Assembly: GCF_901709675.1 (NCBI RefSeq)
Contig: NC_051090.1
Coordinates: 8,511,842-8,575,841 of the forward strand
Source of the DNA: Syngnathus acus
Lineage: Eukaryota > Chordata > Actinopteri > Syngnathiformes > Syngnathidae
Length of the DNA stretch: 64,000 nt
Reading direction: 5' to 3'
Positions within the stretch are counted from its first letter, which is position 1. Every line of letters starts with the position of its first letter. Shown here in pieces: positions 1-12,737 of this stretch. A model generated the notes under the pieces. It was given only the letters and a program-made list of their open reading frames with translations, ran no database searches and had not been told where the DNA came from. The position numbers and the translations under genes are program-made.

Positions 1-1751
1 AGAGTATAAATGTACTCTTGTGAGCTTAGCTCAGTAGGAGAAATGCAGCACCCTTCTTCATAATTTATCCGGCAGTGAGATCAATAAAGGCCGGCTGTTA
101 TGAGTGTTGGCTGACACTGCCAAATGCCGTCTGCCATCACTTAGATCCAACACTTTGGCTAATTGACTCACAGCGATGTCAGGTGCAGTGTCATTTTGAA
201 GTCCGTTGTGACCTACATGAATGTCAGATATTAGATGGCGCAAATGATCATTTCGGGATGTGTGACCATGCCTTTATTTCGATTTAATACGCACTGAGAT
301 TGAAAGAAAATATGCTTTCATCTGTTGGAACTGAGGGTACTTTGAGGAAGCTGAAAAAAGAAGGGGGGAAAAAAAAGAAGCTGCTGAATATAATCTTTTG
401 AGCTTTTCATTGAATTTCACTTTGTCTTGTAATGTATAGTGGCATTGTTAATTTAAAAGTGTTGAAACTGAGCCAGCGCTGGAGTTTAAAAAAAAGACTG
501 TCTCAAAGACAAAACTGTCAGTGCTCATTAACCTTGGAGAGAGATGATCCTGATTTATCTTTCCCTAATTATTGGCAACTTTCCACAGAACTGATGTTAA
601 TCACATATCTATCTTGGTGGAATTCACCTCAGGTCAGTCTCCTCTGGGGTTATTCAGTCTGAGAAAACAGCGAATGGGCCATTCCTCATGTTATGATGGC
701 GTTACAGCCTGAATTTTGGCGGTTAAACATCTGAGGTTAAAGGTCACAGAGTGGTTGTAATCGTATAAGCCAGCTACTGTTAGAAAACTGTTGAGGTGTG
801 GCATCGTGTATATGACAGGCACCGTGCCGTGCATTTATTAACTACCCTTTAAATCAGTTGAACATTTATATTTTATTTCCTTATGAGTAGTAGAGAGGAC
901 CAGACATCCTTTGGGCGGGGGATGGTGATGTTATTTGATTATATGATATTCATTGTCATTTTGACTTTACTACTTTATTGCATTAGCATAGATTAGTGAT
1001 GGTGACTTTGTGTGGTACAACCTTCATACAAAATCATACATTGTTGTCCGAACAGAACCCCTGTATTCAAGGAAATACGGTAACTAATAGCTCACACACA
1101 TCACTATAGACTTTCCTTTCGTGACATTTTACCAAACCAACCACGCTTTTATACTGAACACAAATAAGATAAATAATAAATTGCGATTTACCACATCTGC
1201 CAGTGTTATAGTCTGTGTCTGTAATGAAAATGTCCAGGCAAGGATATTGCACGCCCACAACGCCTCAGCACAGTGACTGTGAATCAATGCAAGCAAGGTC
1301 AAGAAAGACAGGACATCAGCAGGACATTCCTCTGTCGGATCAGACAACTTGACGTCGTCACACTGCGATTCCCGAAAGGGTCTGGCAAATTACAAAGTTG
1401 ACGATGGGTACAGTTTATGGTCTGTGTCAGTAGCGTGTCATTAGCATTTACCGCCTGGTCCTAAAATGGCTGATTGAACATAAAAGTGAGTGTGGAAAAA
1501 AAATCATGTTTACTACCAAATTACATCCCTAAGTTTTGTCTGATAGTTAAAAATTGATTAGTTGTAAAGTGATGGATTGATAGCTTATTGCTTTTTAGAA
1601 GATAACAACCTTGTGAATGAAATAGAAATCATAATGTGTGCGGGTGCATGGCGAGGGATGTGATCCGAATTCAGGTTGCAGGAGGCAAGGGAGGGGTGCA
1701 AGGTGCAAGTTTTACATAACCCTTCATTAGCATCGCAGGCTAGCTCTAACC
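1..1751. other. No gene seen
   Basis: Single-copy-looking, AT-rich sequence. The short open frames have no family pattern and no consistent splice borders. Confidence 0.6.
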
Positions 1752-2321
1752 CACAGGTGTCAAACTCAATGCCCGGGGGCCAGATACGGCCCGCCACATC
1801 ATTTTATGTGGCCCGCGAAGACAAATTGTGCATCAAATTCGTGTGTCATTACTAGAATTCTAAATTGTGTTCACTTTTAATAATATCTTTTTTTTTAAAT
1901 ATTTGACCAGTTTTTACTCGTCTGATTTGAAAATGAGTTATTTGTCAATTTGTTTTGTAGCTTTTACTGTATATAATATGAGGTGCTCATACATTTATAA
2001 TAATTCATTAAATTTATTTGGGTTGACAGTAGAGATGCACCGATCCGACTTTTTCAGTTTCGATACCGATACCGATGCTGTGGCTTTGCGTATCGGTCGA
2101 TACCCGATACCGATCCGATATTATGGTTGACTTAACAAGCTACATACCTCTACATGTGGAACAGAAAAGACTAAAGGCAATGGCATCAGGCATGACTACA
2201 CAGTTCATTCCTAAGACAAAATGTAACAAGATAAAGCAGATTCATGCAATGAACTATTTATTTGTAACAAAAATTGTGCAACAGCAGCAATAAAGTGTAT
2301 CAGCATTTAAATTCAAGTAAA

Positions 2322-2681
2322 TTAGGATACAAACTTCTTTAAAAAAAAAAAATACAAATGTTGCAGCTGAAACTGCACTGGGCAAATATAGAAAGGGTGA
2401 TCAAGCACACAGTAACCAAATATTAAAATAAATAGTAAACATGTAAACATTAGGTGCCGTTTCACATCACTCATGACCTGTTGATGCTCTAAATGCTCAT
2501 TTAAGCAGCAATGAGAAGTGCTCCCTGAAAACAAGCTCCGCTTAGTACTAGTACTATAACTGGCAGTACTACCACCACCCCTGGCAACATTAGCTTTGCG
2601 GACATTACAAACTGCCGTCGAGCTAGTTGGCGTGTTCAGTTTAAAGTACCTCCACACAGCTGACTCTTTCGTTCGCTCCAT
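2322..2681 (-). pseudogene. Remnant of hAT transposase N-terminus (BED-finger region)
   Basis: The minus-strand reading frame begins MERTKESAVWRYF and continues TAVCNVRKANV and GGGSTASYSTS, the pattern of the N-terminal BED zinc finger of hAT transposases. Where the family normally has Cys-x-x-Cys, this copy has C-N-V-R, so a metal-binding cysteine is lost. The frame then runs into unrelated sequence. No catalytic core remains. Confidence 0.65.
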
Positions 2682-2713
2682 GTTTGCGTTTGTTTAGAAA
2701 ACTATCGTGGCAT

Positions 2714-2779
2714 GCGGCACACGTGCTGCTGACGTATGACGTAGCCGCGGCACACGTGCTGCTGACGTATGACGTAGCC
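2714..2779. repeat. 33-bp perfect tandem duplication inside the nested hAT
   Basis: The unit beginning GCGGCACACGTGCTGCTGAC occurs twice without a mismatch (2714-2746 and 2747-2779), upstream of the transposase remnant start. Confidence 0.95.
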
Positions 2780-2991
2780 CGCGTCCCAATAGATTAAGGA
2801 AAGGATCGGCTCACAGATCGGCTGCATTTTCCGATACCCGATCCATCAATTTTGTTGATATCGGGGCCGATATCCGATCCAGATATCGGATCGGTGCATC
2901 TCTAGTTGACAGTCATAATGGCCCTCCGAAAGAAGCTATGACTACAATGCGGCCCGTGAAAAAAAAAGAGTTTGACACACCTGCTCGAACC

Positions 2992-5313
2992 TATCCCAGC
3001 TAGATTTTGGGCATCACTAATATTTATAAATCAATCTCACCCTTGTATTTTTAAATTTGTGTTGAAGTGAATAATTTTTCCAAATAAAGATTTACAGTTT
3101 AAATTTAAGTGGACAGTGGCTGATGATCAGAAAAAAATGTGTGATGATCAATATACTGTTTGAATTTCCTTCAATAAAACATGCATGCTTTAATCACTAC
3201 AACCGTGTCTAGGTGAAATAAATGTAGTCATTTAGGTATTTAACTACGCGATTGTCAGCATTTGCAAGAATATCCATATCATAATTGGCAGAGCTTTGGG
3301 AGTAACATGCTTTCTTCCGCCTTAAACTGAACTCGACACCCTGCAGAGCTCAGTATAAATCAGAGGTTATAGATCAAGATAGAGTCACGCAATTATCAGC
3401 ACAGAGTCCAGGACCTGAGATGAATACCACAATAATCTGCTGATGCATGAAGATGGGAGTTAAAATCTCCTTCTCCATTTTAAAGCATTTTAGATGTTGA
3501 GTTTAATCACTTTAGTTGTGAATGTGCTGTTCGAAAGACAATTATTTTCAAACAAATTACTATAAGATACTATTCAAATTATCATTGAAGTTTCATTGTA
3601 ATTAAAAGTTAATGTGGTAAACAAACACACCATTTATTCCAAAACCATACAATAAAAAATGTGTTTTAAGAGGAATTTTAAAAAATGGACATAGAAGTGG
3701 TTTTCCCATTGTTTCGCAAGAAATCATTCCAAAAAGAGGAACTGGCAATGTGCGTTTGTAATTGTTACTGAGGAAGAAATGTGAATTTCCTAAACAAGCG
3801 ATGCTGCCAAGGTAATTGCGCTGGGCTCTCTTTGCTGATGTTTTCTCCCATCTGTGCAACACAAGTAAAAGCAAGATAGAGTGTTTGGCTCACTCAGAAG
3901 AGAGCCACAAAAGGAAGGGGCGAACGGGGTCAATTACCTGAACACAATTACTGAGACTAACAACTGCCATCCATCACTTGCATCCTCTCTCAGCACCTCG
4001 CCAACGATCTCATCCCCACATTTTGGTTGGCCTTCCCGCTAGATCCTCGAGACACTCTGTCATCCCAAAGAGGCCCCTCCTCTTTCCAATTGAAAACCTG
4101 AGTGGCATTCTTAAACAACCTGCTCCTCCTCACCCACTTCCCTGTCTTCTTTTCACCCACATGTCTCTCACTTGAGCCACCTCTGCCTGCAGAGGTAAGC
4201 TACCCTTGACAGTGAAGTCTTCCCGAGGGGGAAAAGGCCAAACCTGCCAGGGTCTGTCAGCGCAGGCCGCTATAACATCTCACTGCCAGCATATCAAGTC
4301 TGGAATTAAGACAGGGCAAATTATTGCCGGTGGAATAACTGACCTGATCGCTGTGAATGATAAAATAAATTGGAGATAATATCCATTATCCCAACGTACA
4401 GTAACCAGCAACAAATTAATCCAGCAAAATTAGGCTAAATAAATTTCTGTATTCTTGTTCTAAAGCTGACATTTTATGGCAGTTGTGAACATTGAAAGAC
4501 ACATTTGAATTTAAAAAGCACATCAAACTGGAATAGAGTGTGTTTGTTTTATTTTGTCTTACCTAGATGGCTGGTTGAGTGCATTGAATTTTATATAAAA
4601 TCATTGTTATAATGCTTCAATATTTGAAGTGTCTCTCTTGGGTAAAGCTGTCGTAATGATTTTTTTTTTAAAATCATTAATGATTAATAAGAGACAGGCT
4701 GTTCCTTGCTGTTTGCATTGCAGTGAAGTTTGAATGACCATAACAATCTGCTGTGAAAGAAAAACCCAAGGACAATCGGGTATACAAACCACAGAGAAGC
4801 CACTCAGATTGTTTAATCTGTAATAAAACAATGAATGTTCCCCCCGGGTCATGTGCGGCCCGCTGCCGGGCCATTCCCGAAATATTAAATCGATATTACA
4901 TTGGAAGCAAAACTCATTTTTAAATGAGCCAAGAGGAAAGATGTAAACATTCTTAGGCTTCAATTTCCCATTTTATTTCCCTAAATATATTCTAATACAC
5001 AAACCCATACCACAGCAGGCTATGGAAAGAATAGGAGGTGATAAGCAAGATTGGATTAGTGATGAGCAGCCAAAAAGACAAAGCTCATGCTGCTGCAAGA
5101 CAGAAGAGTCTGGCAAGAGGAGTGTCTTGAGTCCAAGGTTACGGATTTGCATGCCTAATATGTGTCTGGAGTAGCAGTCTTAGGGTTACTGAGGTTACAT
5201 GCTGGGTTCACCGATTAGTCATTACACCCATCAGTGTGTGTGGATGTTTTTGTGTTTTGTAGGGGTTTTTTTTTCATTTCACCATGGTTGCCCTTGTGAA
5301 AGGTGCTGACTCA

Positions 5314-5344
<31 letters not shown>

Positions 5345-6020
5345 CAATTTATTTATAAGGCGCCTTTCAAGGCACTCAAGGGCGCCAAATGTAAATGTGA
5401 TTTTCACAAAAATGTTTATGTGCAGGCTTATTTATTTCTTCCAACTTCCCTCAAACAAAGTCCTCTACAATTCCAACTATAAAAGCCAAACTCAAAGATC
5501 TTAGCAAGAAAAGTCGAATGACACTGAGGTTGTTACCCTCTCAGAGACCAGCCAATCTAAAAAAAAAAACCACCTTAAGGCCTACCCGTCTTTTATTTTC
5601 GTACTGGCTTTTGGCTCGTCTTCTGACAAGCTCTTACTTTACCTTTCTTCAAGTTTGGATGTAGCCCCGGAGGCCAATTACTCAGCGTGAGCACAATATC
5701 CTATTACAAAGCCAGGTCACGGTCCAATGTTCTCCATACACAATATACTGGTCTGCAAAATTCCCAAAATACCTGCTTCTACCTCAGGCGTGGAGTTGAC
5801 GAAACAGCAGCCAACGCACCTGCAACCAGGCATTGTGTCCAAATTCAACTACCACTTACATGTAATTTCCATTTGCTTCATAAATATTTATTCAGGCAAC
5901 ACTAATACAGCATCAATTAAAGCCTTGTGTTTGGTGAGTCAGAGTTATTGCTGATGCTGTTGTATAAGGATAGACGTGACTACAGAGGCAAATTTTAGCT
6001 CCCAGTAGCAATGCAAAATA
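2992..6020. other. No gene seen; one repeat tail
   Basis: Apart from the repeat at 5314-5392 I see nothing that supports a gene. A GC-rich patch at 4840-4875 holds no transposon end that I can define. Confidence 0.6.
5314..5392. repeat. ATA/AAT simple repeat joined to a dispersed-repeat tail
   Basis: An (AAT)n tract is followed by CAATTTATTTATAAGGCGCC and CAAGGCACTCAAGGGCGCC. That combination resembles a dispersed tail I know from many fish genomes. Class is uncertain. Confidence 0.5.
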
Positions 6021-6028
6021 CAGTAAAA

Positions 6029-6381
6029 CACTGGTGTCAAACTCAAGGCCCGGGGGCCAGATACGGCCCGCCATATCATTTTATGTGGCCTGAAAAGACA
6101 AATTGTGCATCAAATTCATGTCAATGCTAAAATTACAAATTGTTTTCGCTTTTAGAAAATAGCGATATTGCTAGCAATTTTTATTACCATTCATATTTTT
6201 TGAAATATTTAAACAGTTTTTATTACTCTGTTTTGAATACTAGTTATTCATCTAGTTACTCACTAGTTTGTTGTGCAGTCTACACTATATATAATATGAG
6301 ACATATTTGGATTTCAATGGCCCTCCAAAGGAAACTATGACTATGATGTGGCCTGCGACAAAAATAAGTTTGACAACCCTG
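6029..6381. mobile_element. Second copy of the 350-bp non-autonomous hAT family
   Basis: The copy is flanked by a perfect 8-bp target duplication CAGTAAAA (6021-6028 and 6382-6389). Its ends contain GTGTCAAACTC at the left and AGTTTGACAACCCTG at the right. The interior matches the outer element at 1752 (GGCCCGGGGGCCAGATACGG, then CAAATTGTGCATCAAATTC). It is uninterrupted and lacks coding capacity. Confidence 0.88.
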
Positions 6382-7189
6382 CAGTAAAAGAACAAAAACA
6401 TGAGATTACAAAACAAGCTAAAAAGAAAAGCTAAACATTGTCAAACATTCAAACACAAAGGATCCAAATGAGGTATGGAAGAATCTCTTTTTGACACCTC
6501 CCTGGGACTACCCTGGACAGGCTGGGATAGATGGATGAACGGACGAATGAATGGACAGACTGGCGGATGGGCGGACGGAGATACTTATCACAGAGGAAAT
6601 TATTTGGAAAATCTTGTGCACCGTGCTCTGAAAAACAGGTCTATTTGAAACAAATTCTTTTTGAGAACAAATAATCATTAGAATGATTTAGCTGTAAAAG
6701 TTCAGGCTTGCCGACCTCTAGTGACACTGGAGCCTTGGGTATATGCCAGATGATGTCACATTCAACAAACTCGGGAGTCTGTGTACACTGACACAAGAAC
6801 ACTAAATTGTAATCAGGCTTGACAGTCCACCGGCTGCCAGAAAGGTCATCTCCCAAGGCTATTCAGCATCAAGCTAGACGAGAGCCAAAAAGACAAATGT
6901 GGGGGTTGAGCGGTAGTTCAGAGTCCAAAGTGTGAGGTCCAACGAAAGCAACAAGAGCAGGCGTGGAGAGATAGCAACAAAATTGAGAAAGCCAAGGAAC
7001 CAGATTGCTCTCATGGCTTGAGGCTGCTCACTAACAGCTGACTGTATATAGGTCAACTGCATCACTTCCGGGTCAGAGCATGACAGTACATTTAATGGAG
7101 CAAAAATGATAAGCAGCCAGTGGCAGAGGGTCAAACCTAAACAAGTATTTTGCTTAAAGTTATGTGGGTGTGACTGGTTATTTGTCTCA

Positions 7190-7306
7190 ATATGTGCCCT
7201 GTGACTGAATAGCAACCAGTTCAGGGTTCCGTCTGCCTTTCGCCTGATGTCACCTGGGCTAGGCTCCAGCACCCTGCGCGACCTTGAACAGGATAAGCAG
7301 TGTTGA
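7190..7306 (+). mobile_element. 5'-truncated L2-like LINE 3' end
   Basis: The stretch has the words typical of fish L2-type 3' ends in the right order: CCCTGTGACTGAATAGCAACC, GTTCAGGGTTCCGTCTGCC, GGCTAGGCTCCAGCACCC and ACAGGATAAGCAG. It runs straight into a GGAT array, as such tails do. There is no open reading frame. Confidence 0.7.
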
Positions 7307-7450
7307 AGATGGATGGATGGATGGATGGATGGATGGATGGATGGATGGATGGATGGATGGATGGATGGATGGATGGATGGATGGATGGATGGATGGATGG
7401 ATGGATGGATGGATGGATGGATGGATGGATGGATGGATGGATGGATGGAT
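7307..7450. repeat. (GGAT)n tetranucleotide microsatellite, about 36 units
   Basis: An uninterrupted 144-bp array grows from the L2-like tail. Open frames with repeated HPSI or MDGW peptides on both strands are products of the repeat, not genes. Confidence 0.97.
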
Positions 7451-10400
7451 ATATCGAGAAAGGGGATATAGGTCAAGGTGGAGCGGCTTCAACAAGCAAT
7501 TGGATTCCTAAACTTCATAACACACATCTCGGTGTTCTTGAACACATAGGATTTGTTATCTTCCATTGGAACTAGAATAGGTGACTCTAAAATATTTGTA
7601 TTTATCATTATTTATTTTTTATTATTATTATTTTTGAATTTGATGACACATCATACATGCTGCAAATTAAAAACTTGCTGAGATATTTCAACACTGCGTA
7701 GTCGATGGAACCGGTGACAATCATTTCAAGCTGAACTGTAACAGCATTGCTTTCCTGATGCTTACACATCAAATAAAGGCCTCGATGAATAGTTATGTTG
7801 TCAAGAAGGAATAATTGTGTTGTTAAATACATAACCCTAAAGCGACTTGAATGAGAGAGGAGTAATTAAATGTAGTAGTGATAGGAGGGGTTGTGATTGC
7901 TACCACATGAACATTAAAAACCAGAAGGTCTCTAAAAGACATTGAACTGGAGCACGGAGAGGTAAGTACAGTACATGCAATTTTGTATTTATGGTGTCTG
8001 GGGACAAACTCTTCTCTAGTGTAGTAAGTAGCTACCCTGTGATTTGCACATCTGTACCACAGTGATAATCTTTGTGGTCCCTTGCTTTGATTTAAACCCA
8101 CTTCCACAATACACAAACCACTTGCACCCATATTTGGAGGCCAACTCCCAGGCATCTTCTTTTATAAAGATATATCACTATTACAGCAGCGGTGGGTCGA
8201 TTACCTCCATGAAGTAAAAGAAAAAAAACAAAGAGAAAAGTTTTCCAGAGTCCATACCTCAGTAACTGCTACACTTTGATATTGAAACAAGAATTTGTCA
8301 ATTTTACGAGAACACTTGTTTGGCCTCTGTTTGTATGGTCTTATAACCCCAGGTCTTAGTTTGGAGAGGGAAGGTTTTTCACTTTAAAACCACATAATGA
8401 CCACGGACTTTCTCTGATGGAGTAAGTGAGTCATGTTTTCTCTCGTGCAAATAACTGAGATACTCTTGAGTGAACCATTTACGCCCAAATCACTGCACTG
8501 GAATAAAAAAATACGTGGGAGTCTGAAATGAAAACGATACAAGTACTGACTGTATTTAATACATTAACATTGTATTTTTCTTTTAAAAGTAAGATTACTA
8601 AACAAACAAGGGAAATTGGGACATAATGAGACGTGACAGCACATATTTACAAATATAGCAACAAAAGGATTAAGTCGAGGATGACCATATGAAATACTTT
8701 GGTTCCTCAATCACCTTTTTCCAATTTACTTTATTTTCTTCCCTTTTCTTGTGAGTGTCATCATTTTCTTATCTTGCAGATTCTGTGTCGGCGAGTAAGC
8801 AAGCATTCACACCACCTTGAAAATACATTCTCCATCCTGACAGGACCATGATCAGATACTGTGTAGAGTTGTCCCTGTCGTCGTGCAGGATTAATAAATC
8901 ATGTGAGGGAAAGTTAGAATAAAATGCGCATGATACACTTTTAATTAATTTATTATAACTGACTGTTATAGAGTCAAACACACAGCAAAAATGTCCACTC
9001 TTTTGACAAACTTTTGTCCTCATAAAACAGCTCTGCTTTCATCTTTGCAGCTTTTCTAAAAGATTCAAGGATCGGTGGACCAATATTTCATTTTATGCTA
9101 TCTTTCAAACAATATTGATTCTAAAATCCATGGTTTTATTCCAGTGCCTACACAGCTACCGCTGGCCTTTTTAGAATGGTACAGTGTATCTATGCTGGTA
9201 AGGCTGGGGTGATATGTGACAAACCAGTGCACAAACAAACCATCTTAAACACACTGTTAGGATTGGATCACAGCGGCTTATCAAGGATGTGACCAAACAA
9301 CCTTAGAATTGAGACAGTCTGATGCCTGAGAGTATCTTGGTGTATAATGCCCTCAGCAAGACTGGTGATGCATGGGGCACACTATTACGCAAGATTGTGA
9401 TCTGGGTGAAGCTCAAGATAAACACGCGTTTAGACAAGGCCAAAGTTGTTGAGTCAAAGTGGTTAAGTCAAAAGAACATAGCATTTCTAATCACATATTT
9501 TGCTAAATCGGCATTAACCTTTTTTTACTGTTTTGAAAAGTTGAACATTCTGTATTTTGACAGTAATATACTGTAGCCTCTTTCTACTGCTTTGAATGGA
9601 ATCCTCAGCCTTTACTTTGAAAATTGAATGAAGCGTCTATGAGCAACATGCTGAAGCAAAAACGTTGCTGCGTTATGATGCAGCTATGATGTCAGCCTCC
9701 CTCATTAAATAAATATGTTATCAGATTCTGCTTGATTGGAAAAGGCTGGCATTCTTGGGCGGCGATACCTTGAGGCCTTGATCAGAGAGCCATATGTGCT
9801 TTATGTCCCTTGTGAGACAGGTTTGTAAGTTTTCCGCAACCTAATAGCTTTATTTATGTGTTCCAGTGCATGTTGAAAGAGGCAGCATGAATATAAAAGT
9901 GCAGCAGCTGAAAATAGTTTTTGTTCTTTGGAGGCCAAATTCCAAACAATAGGCAACTGTGATATGTGAGACTTTCTGGGGTTTATTGGGGAAGATTATT
10001 TTCTGTCTCTAAATGGGCTGCACATTAAGTGAGATTGGGTAATAATATATCAAATGGCTGATAATCTGATATGAACAAATGTGCGGTGTCGAGTCTTTCT
10101 TCACTGGTTGTTAGAACAGTACCCTTCATAAAGCAATTTCACAATTTTAGGGTTTGAGGTTGAAATTCTGAATTACGGCCAAAGTCTAGCAATTAAAGAA
10201 GGGCAGTTTGTGCTGTTGTGGGCATAAACACAGTCAAAGCCATTGCGACTAATCATTCCATTGAACTGTGGTGTACTCACATCTTGCATGGTGACATCTC
10301 TTTATGGGATTCCATGCAGCAAACCATTTGTAACCTCATCATTATGCCAATAGACAAATACTATAAATACTATAACTATGTTCAATCAATCAGTTTCTAC

Positions 10401-12737
10401 AAAGTTTCAAAGGGTGTAGCTATACATGGAAACGGAAAAGGACAACTTTAGAAGTCAAGAAGAGGTAGGAAGCAAGTGCTCAAGTGGCAAATTGAGGTAC
10501 CTTGGAAGTATCTGTTGTTTGTTGCTCCAACAACTGCCGCCAGTCAAGAGTTCCACAAATTACTTTCTGCTCCAAATTAGTTCTGTTTGCTCGTTACACC
10601 CTGGAGTTCTGTCCATGTCTTTCTCTTCAGTTTCATTTTCTTTGAGCTTTGCTCCATTTTTCTTTGTCACCCTTAGCAACCAATTATTACTATTGCTGTG
10701 TGCCTTCCAGAGCCTTGCTATGTTATTCCAGTTGTACCACTTGTTAAGTACAGCAATGATAATGATGTAGCTTTAAAACCTAAAGGGAAATTGAAGAAAA
10801 AATAACGAATATTAAATTCATGACAGGTTACAAGAAGTAAGGTGTAAGACAGACACAAAGTTGACTGGGGTGTATAAGAACAGATTGGGAAATACTATTC
10901 GTAGACAAAGTTTTAGATCAAGTGAAACATACATATATAGTACATTGGACGTTTAGAAGACTCTTAGCAACAGCAGAAAGACACTAAAATAAGGAGAGAG
11001 ATGGCAAGGGCTGTTCCGTTCATCCTGTATCCGAGCCGCCTGCTAAGCAGATGATGATGAATGAGGCGGCGGGGAGGCCGGCTCCCCTCTCTGTTTGCCG
11101 GATGGAGAGTTGCGCATGAGTCGTTTTCTCTCTAATTACCTCTCACTTACCATTAACGCTGCCATAGCCACTCCGTTCCACCATCAGTTGCTGGCCTATA
11201 GGCTGCCACTTCCCATTGGGAGCCGCTAACAGAGCAATGGTCTGTCGCTCACTTTTGATGCCTATGTAAAATAACTTGACTTCCACTGAGGTCATTTCTC
11301 TTCAAGTTCTGGTTTTAAAGCTCTGGACTGTGCCTTGGATAATCAATTTTTCATCGTACTATATCATTGTGTAGGGTTGAAATCAGATGAGGCAAAATGG
11401 TGACGTAATGAATTAAAATCCAGTGTCAATATGTTATGGTCCAATTTGATAGATTTAATAGAATCTGCAATTGATTAGCTGCATAAAACTAAGTCATGTG
11501 ATCCACAGTGCTAGCAATGGGAGACGCAGAGTCATGGACAGATTTCTTCTACAGTGTCAGTGTTCAGTGACATAAAGAATATTTCTTCAAACTCCACAGA
11601 CACTTTTCTCAAAGTACCTCTGTCAAAATGGGATTGGTTGATTTAAACAAATTAGGACATTGAGTATAATTAAACAAAACTAGACATGTAAAATTAACAT
11701 CTGCGTCATTACAATTTAATGGCAGAGAGAGAAAAAAGAATGGGTGCACCATTGAGGACTAATGGCTGAAGGACAATTTAAAAGGAAGGAACTTGGAGAG
11801 ATTAAGGCACATTGTAGATGTGTCGAGATGTAAATGGCCTCATCAATTCTTTTATGAACCACAATACGCCAATAAGCCAACTCCTTATTTACTGAACTGT
11901 TGGATTTCATCCATTTATCCATCCGGCCGGCCGTCCATCCATCCATCTTAAAGGCAATATCCTTTCAAATCGAAAAGACAAAGTGCACTTGTGCCATGTT
12001 ATCAGTCATCTTAGATCCTACTGAAAACAATTTATCCTTCATACAGCATACATGTTGGTGGCCAGGAATTGTTGACAGACGTATCCACTGAAAACCAATA
12101 GTCTTTCAATTTGAACTTCCCCTCTAACTCTTAATCACCAAAGATAATTAAGAAACACAAAAGGAACTTTGTAATTTGGGATTGATTTCATAAATTTTTT
12201 CTCAGTTTACTAAAAATACATTTAATTTCAAATACATTTGCACAATCACAGAGATATTATTTCACCTCTATGGTCATTTTCTACTGAAACCTTAAGTAAA
12301 CCCAGTGCCGAAGGCAATGGAGGCTTATTAATATTACAGGACCGTCTTTATTCATTATGAATGACAACAAGTGTGAAGACTGAGAACAGGCTGCAAAACA
12401 GTAAGACCGTGGCTGTAACAGTACGGGTCACACCAATAATCAATACGTCTTGCTCGCCTTAGTTTAACTGACAGTTAACAGAGCAAGCCTACTTATTTTT
12501 TATCCTCTTTGTCACATGAAATCACATACATTTTTGGTTGCATCTCTTCGGTAAAAACAGGAATAATCAATCAAAATCTTTTGAATATCAGTGTCAGTTT
12601 TAATTAATATATCTATGTACACTATAAATGTGTGTGTCTGTATTTGAAAAGCTGACTATGTGGATCTTTTCAGCTTCTGTAACATTGCTTTATAAATGAT
12701 TCATCTTTTTCCATTAAAATGTCCTGTGACATCTGAG

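Larger units (their letters stand above)
2030..2904. mobile_element. hAT-type element nested in an older hAT element
   Basis: An 875-bp element has ends TAGAGATGCACCGATCCG and its reverse complement CGGATCGGTGCATCTCTA. Both sides carry the perfect 8-bp target duplication GTTGACAG (2022-2029 and 2905-2912), diagnostic of hAT transposition. Subterminal regions are full of short ATCGG/CCGAT words. Most of a transposase gene is missing, so this is an internally deleted copy. Confidence 0.9.
1752..2983. mobile_element. Non-autonomous hAT-type element, interrupted by a second hAT
   Basis: The terminal inverted repeats are CACAGGTGTCAAACTC at the left and GAGTTTGACACACCTG at the right. Flanking 8-bp target duplications are CTCTAACC (1744-1751) and CTCGAACC (2984-2991), one mismatch. 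GC-rich subterminal words (GCCCGGGGGCCAGATACGGC) contrast with an AT-rich core. Removing the inner insertion and its duplication leaves about 349 bp, close to the 353-bp copy at 6029. There is no coding capacity of its own. Confidence 0.85.
6390..12737. other. No gene seen; L2-like tail and GGAT array
   Basis: The repeats at 7190-7450 are the only assigned content. The interval 11020-11290 is less AT-rich than its surroundings and free of repeats (TAATTACC, GCCATAGCCACTCC), so it is a candidate for conserved non-coding sequence. That cannot be tested without another genome. Confidence 0.5.

Noticed and set aside
1867-2293. Open frames in the transposon region at 1867-2293
   Set aside because: They cross the junction of two transposons and have no protein similarity that I can see.
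7307-7450. Regular array that could suggest CRISPR
   Set aside because: There are no spacers: the units are contiguous 4-bp repeats in a eukaryotic genome.
7284-7575. Open frames with repeated MDGW or HPSI peptides
   Set aside because: They are translations of the GGAT microsatellite on both strands, with no other protein feature.
11903-11950. CATCC-rich stretch resembling a LINE tail
   Set aside because: It is only a degenerate simple repeat, without the L2-type words beside it.
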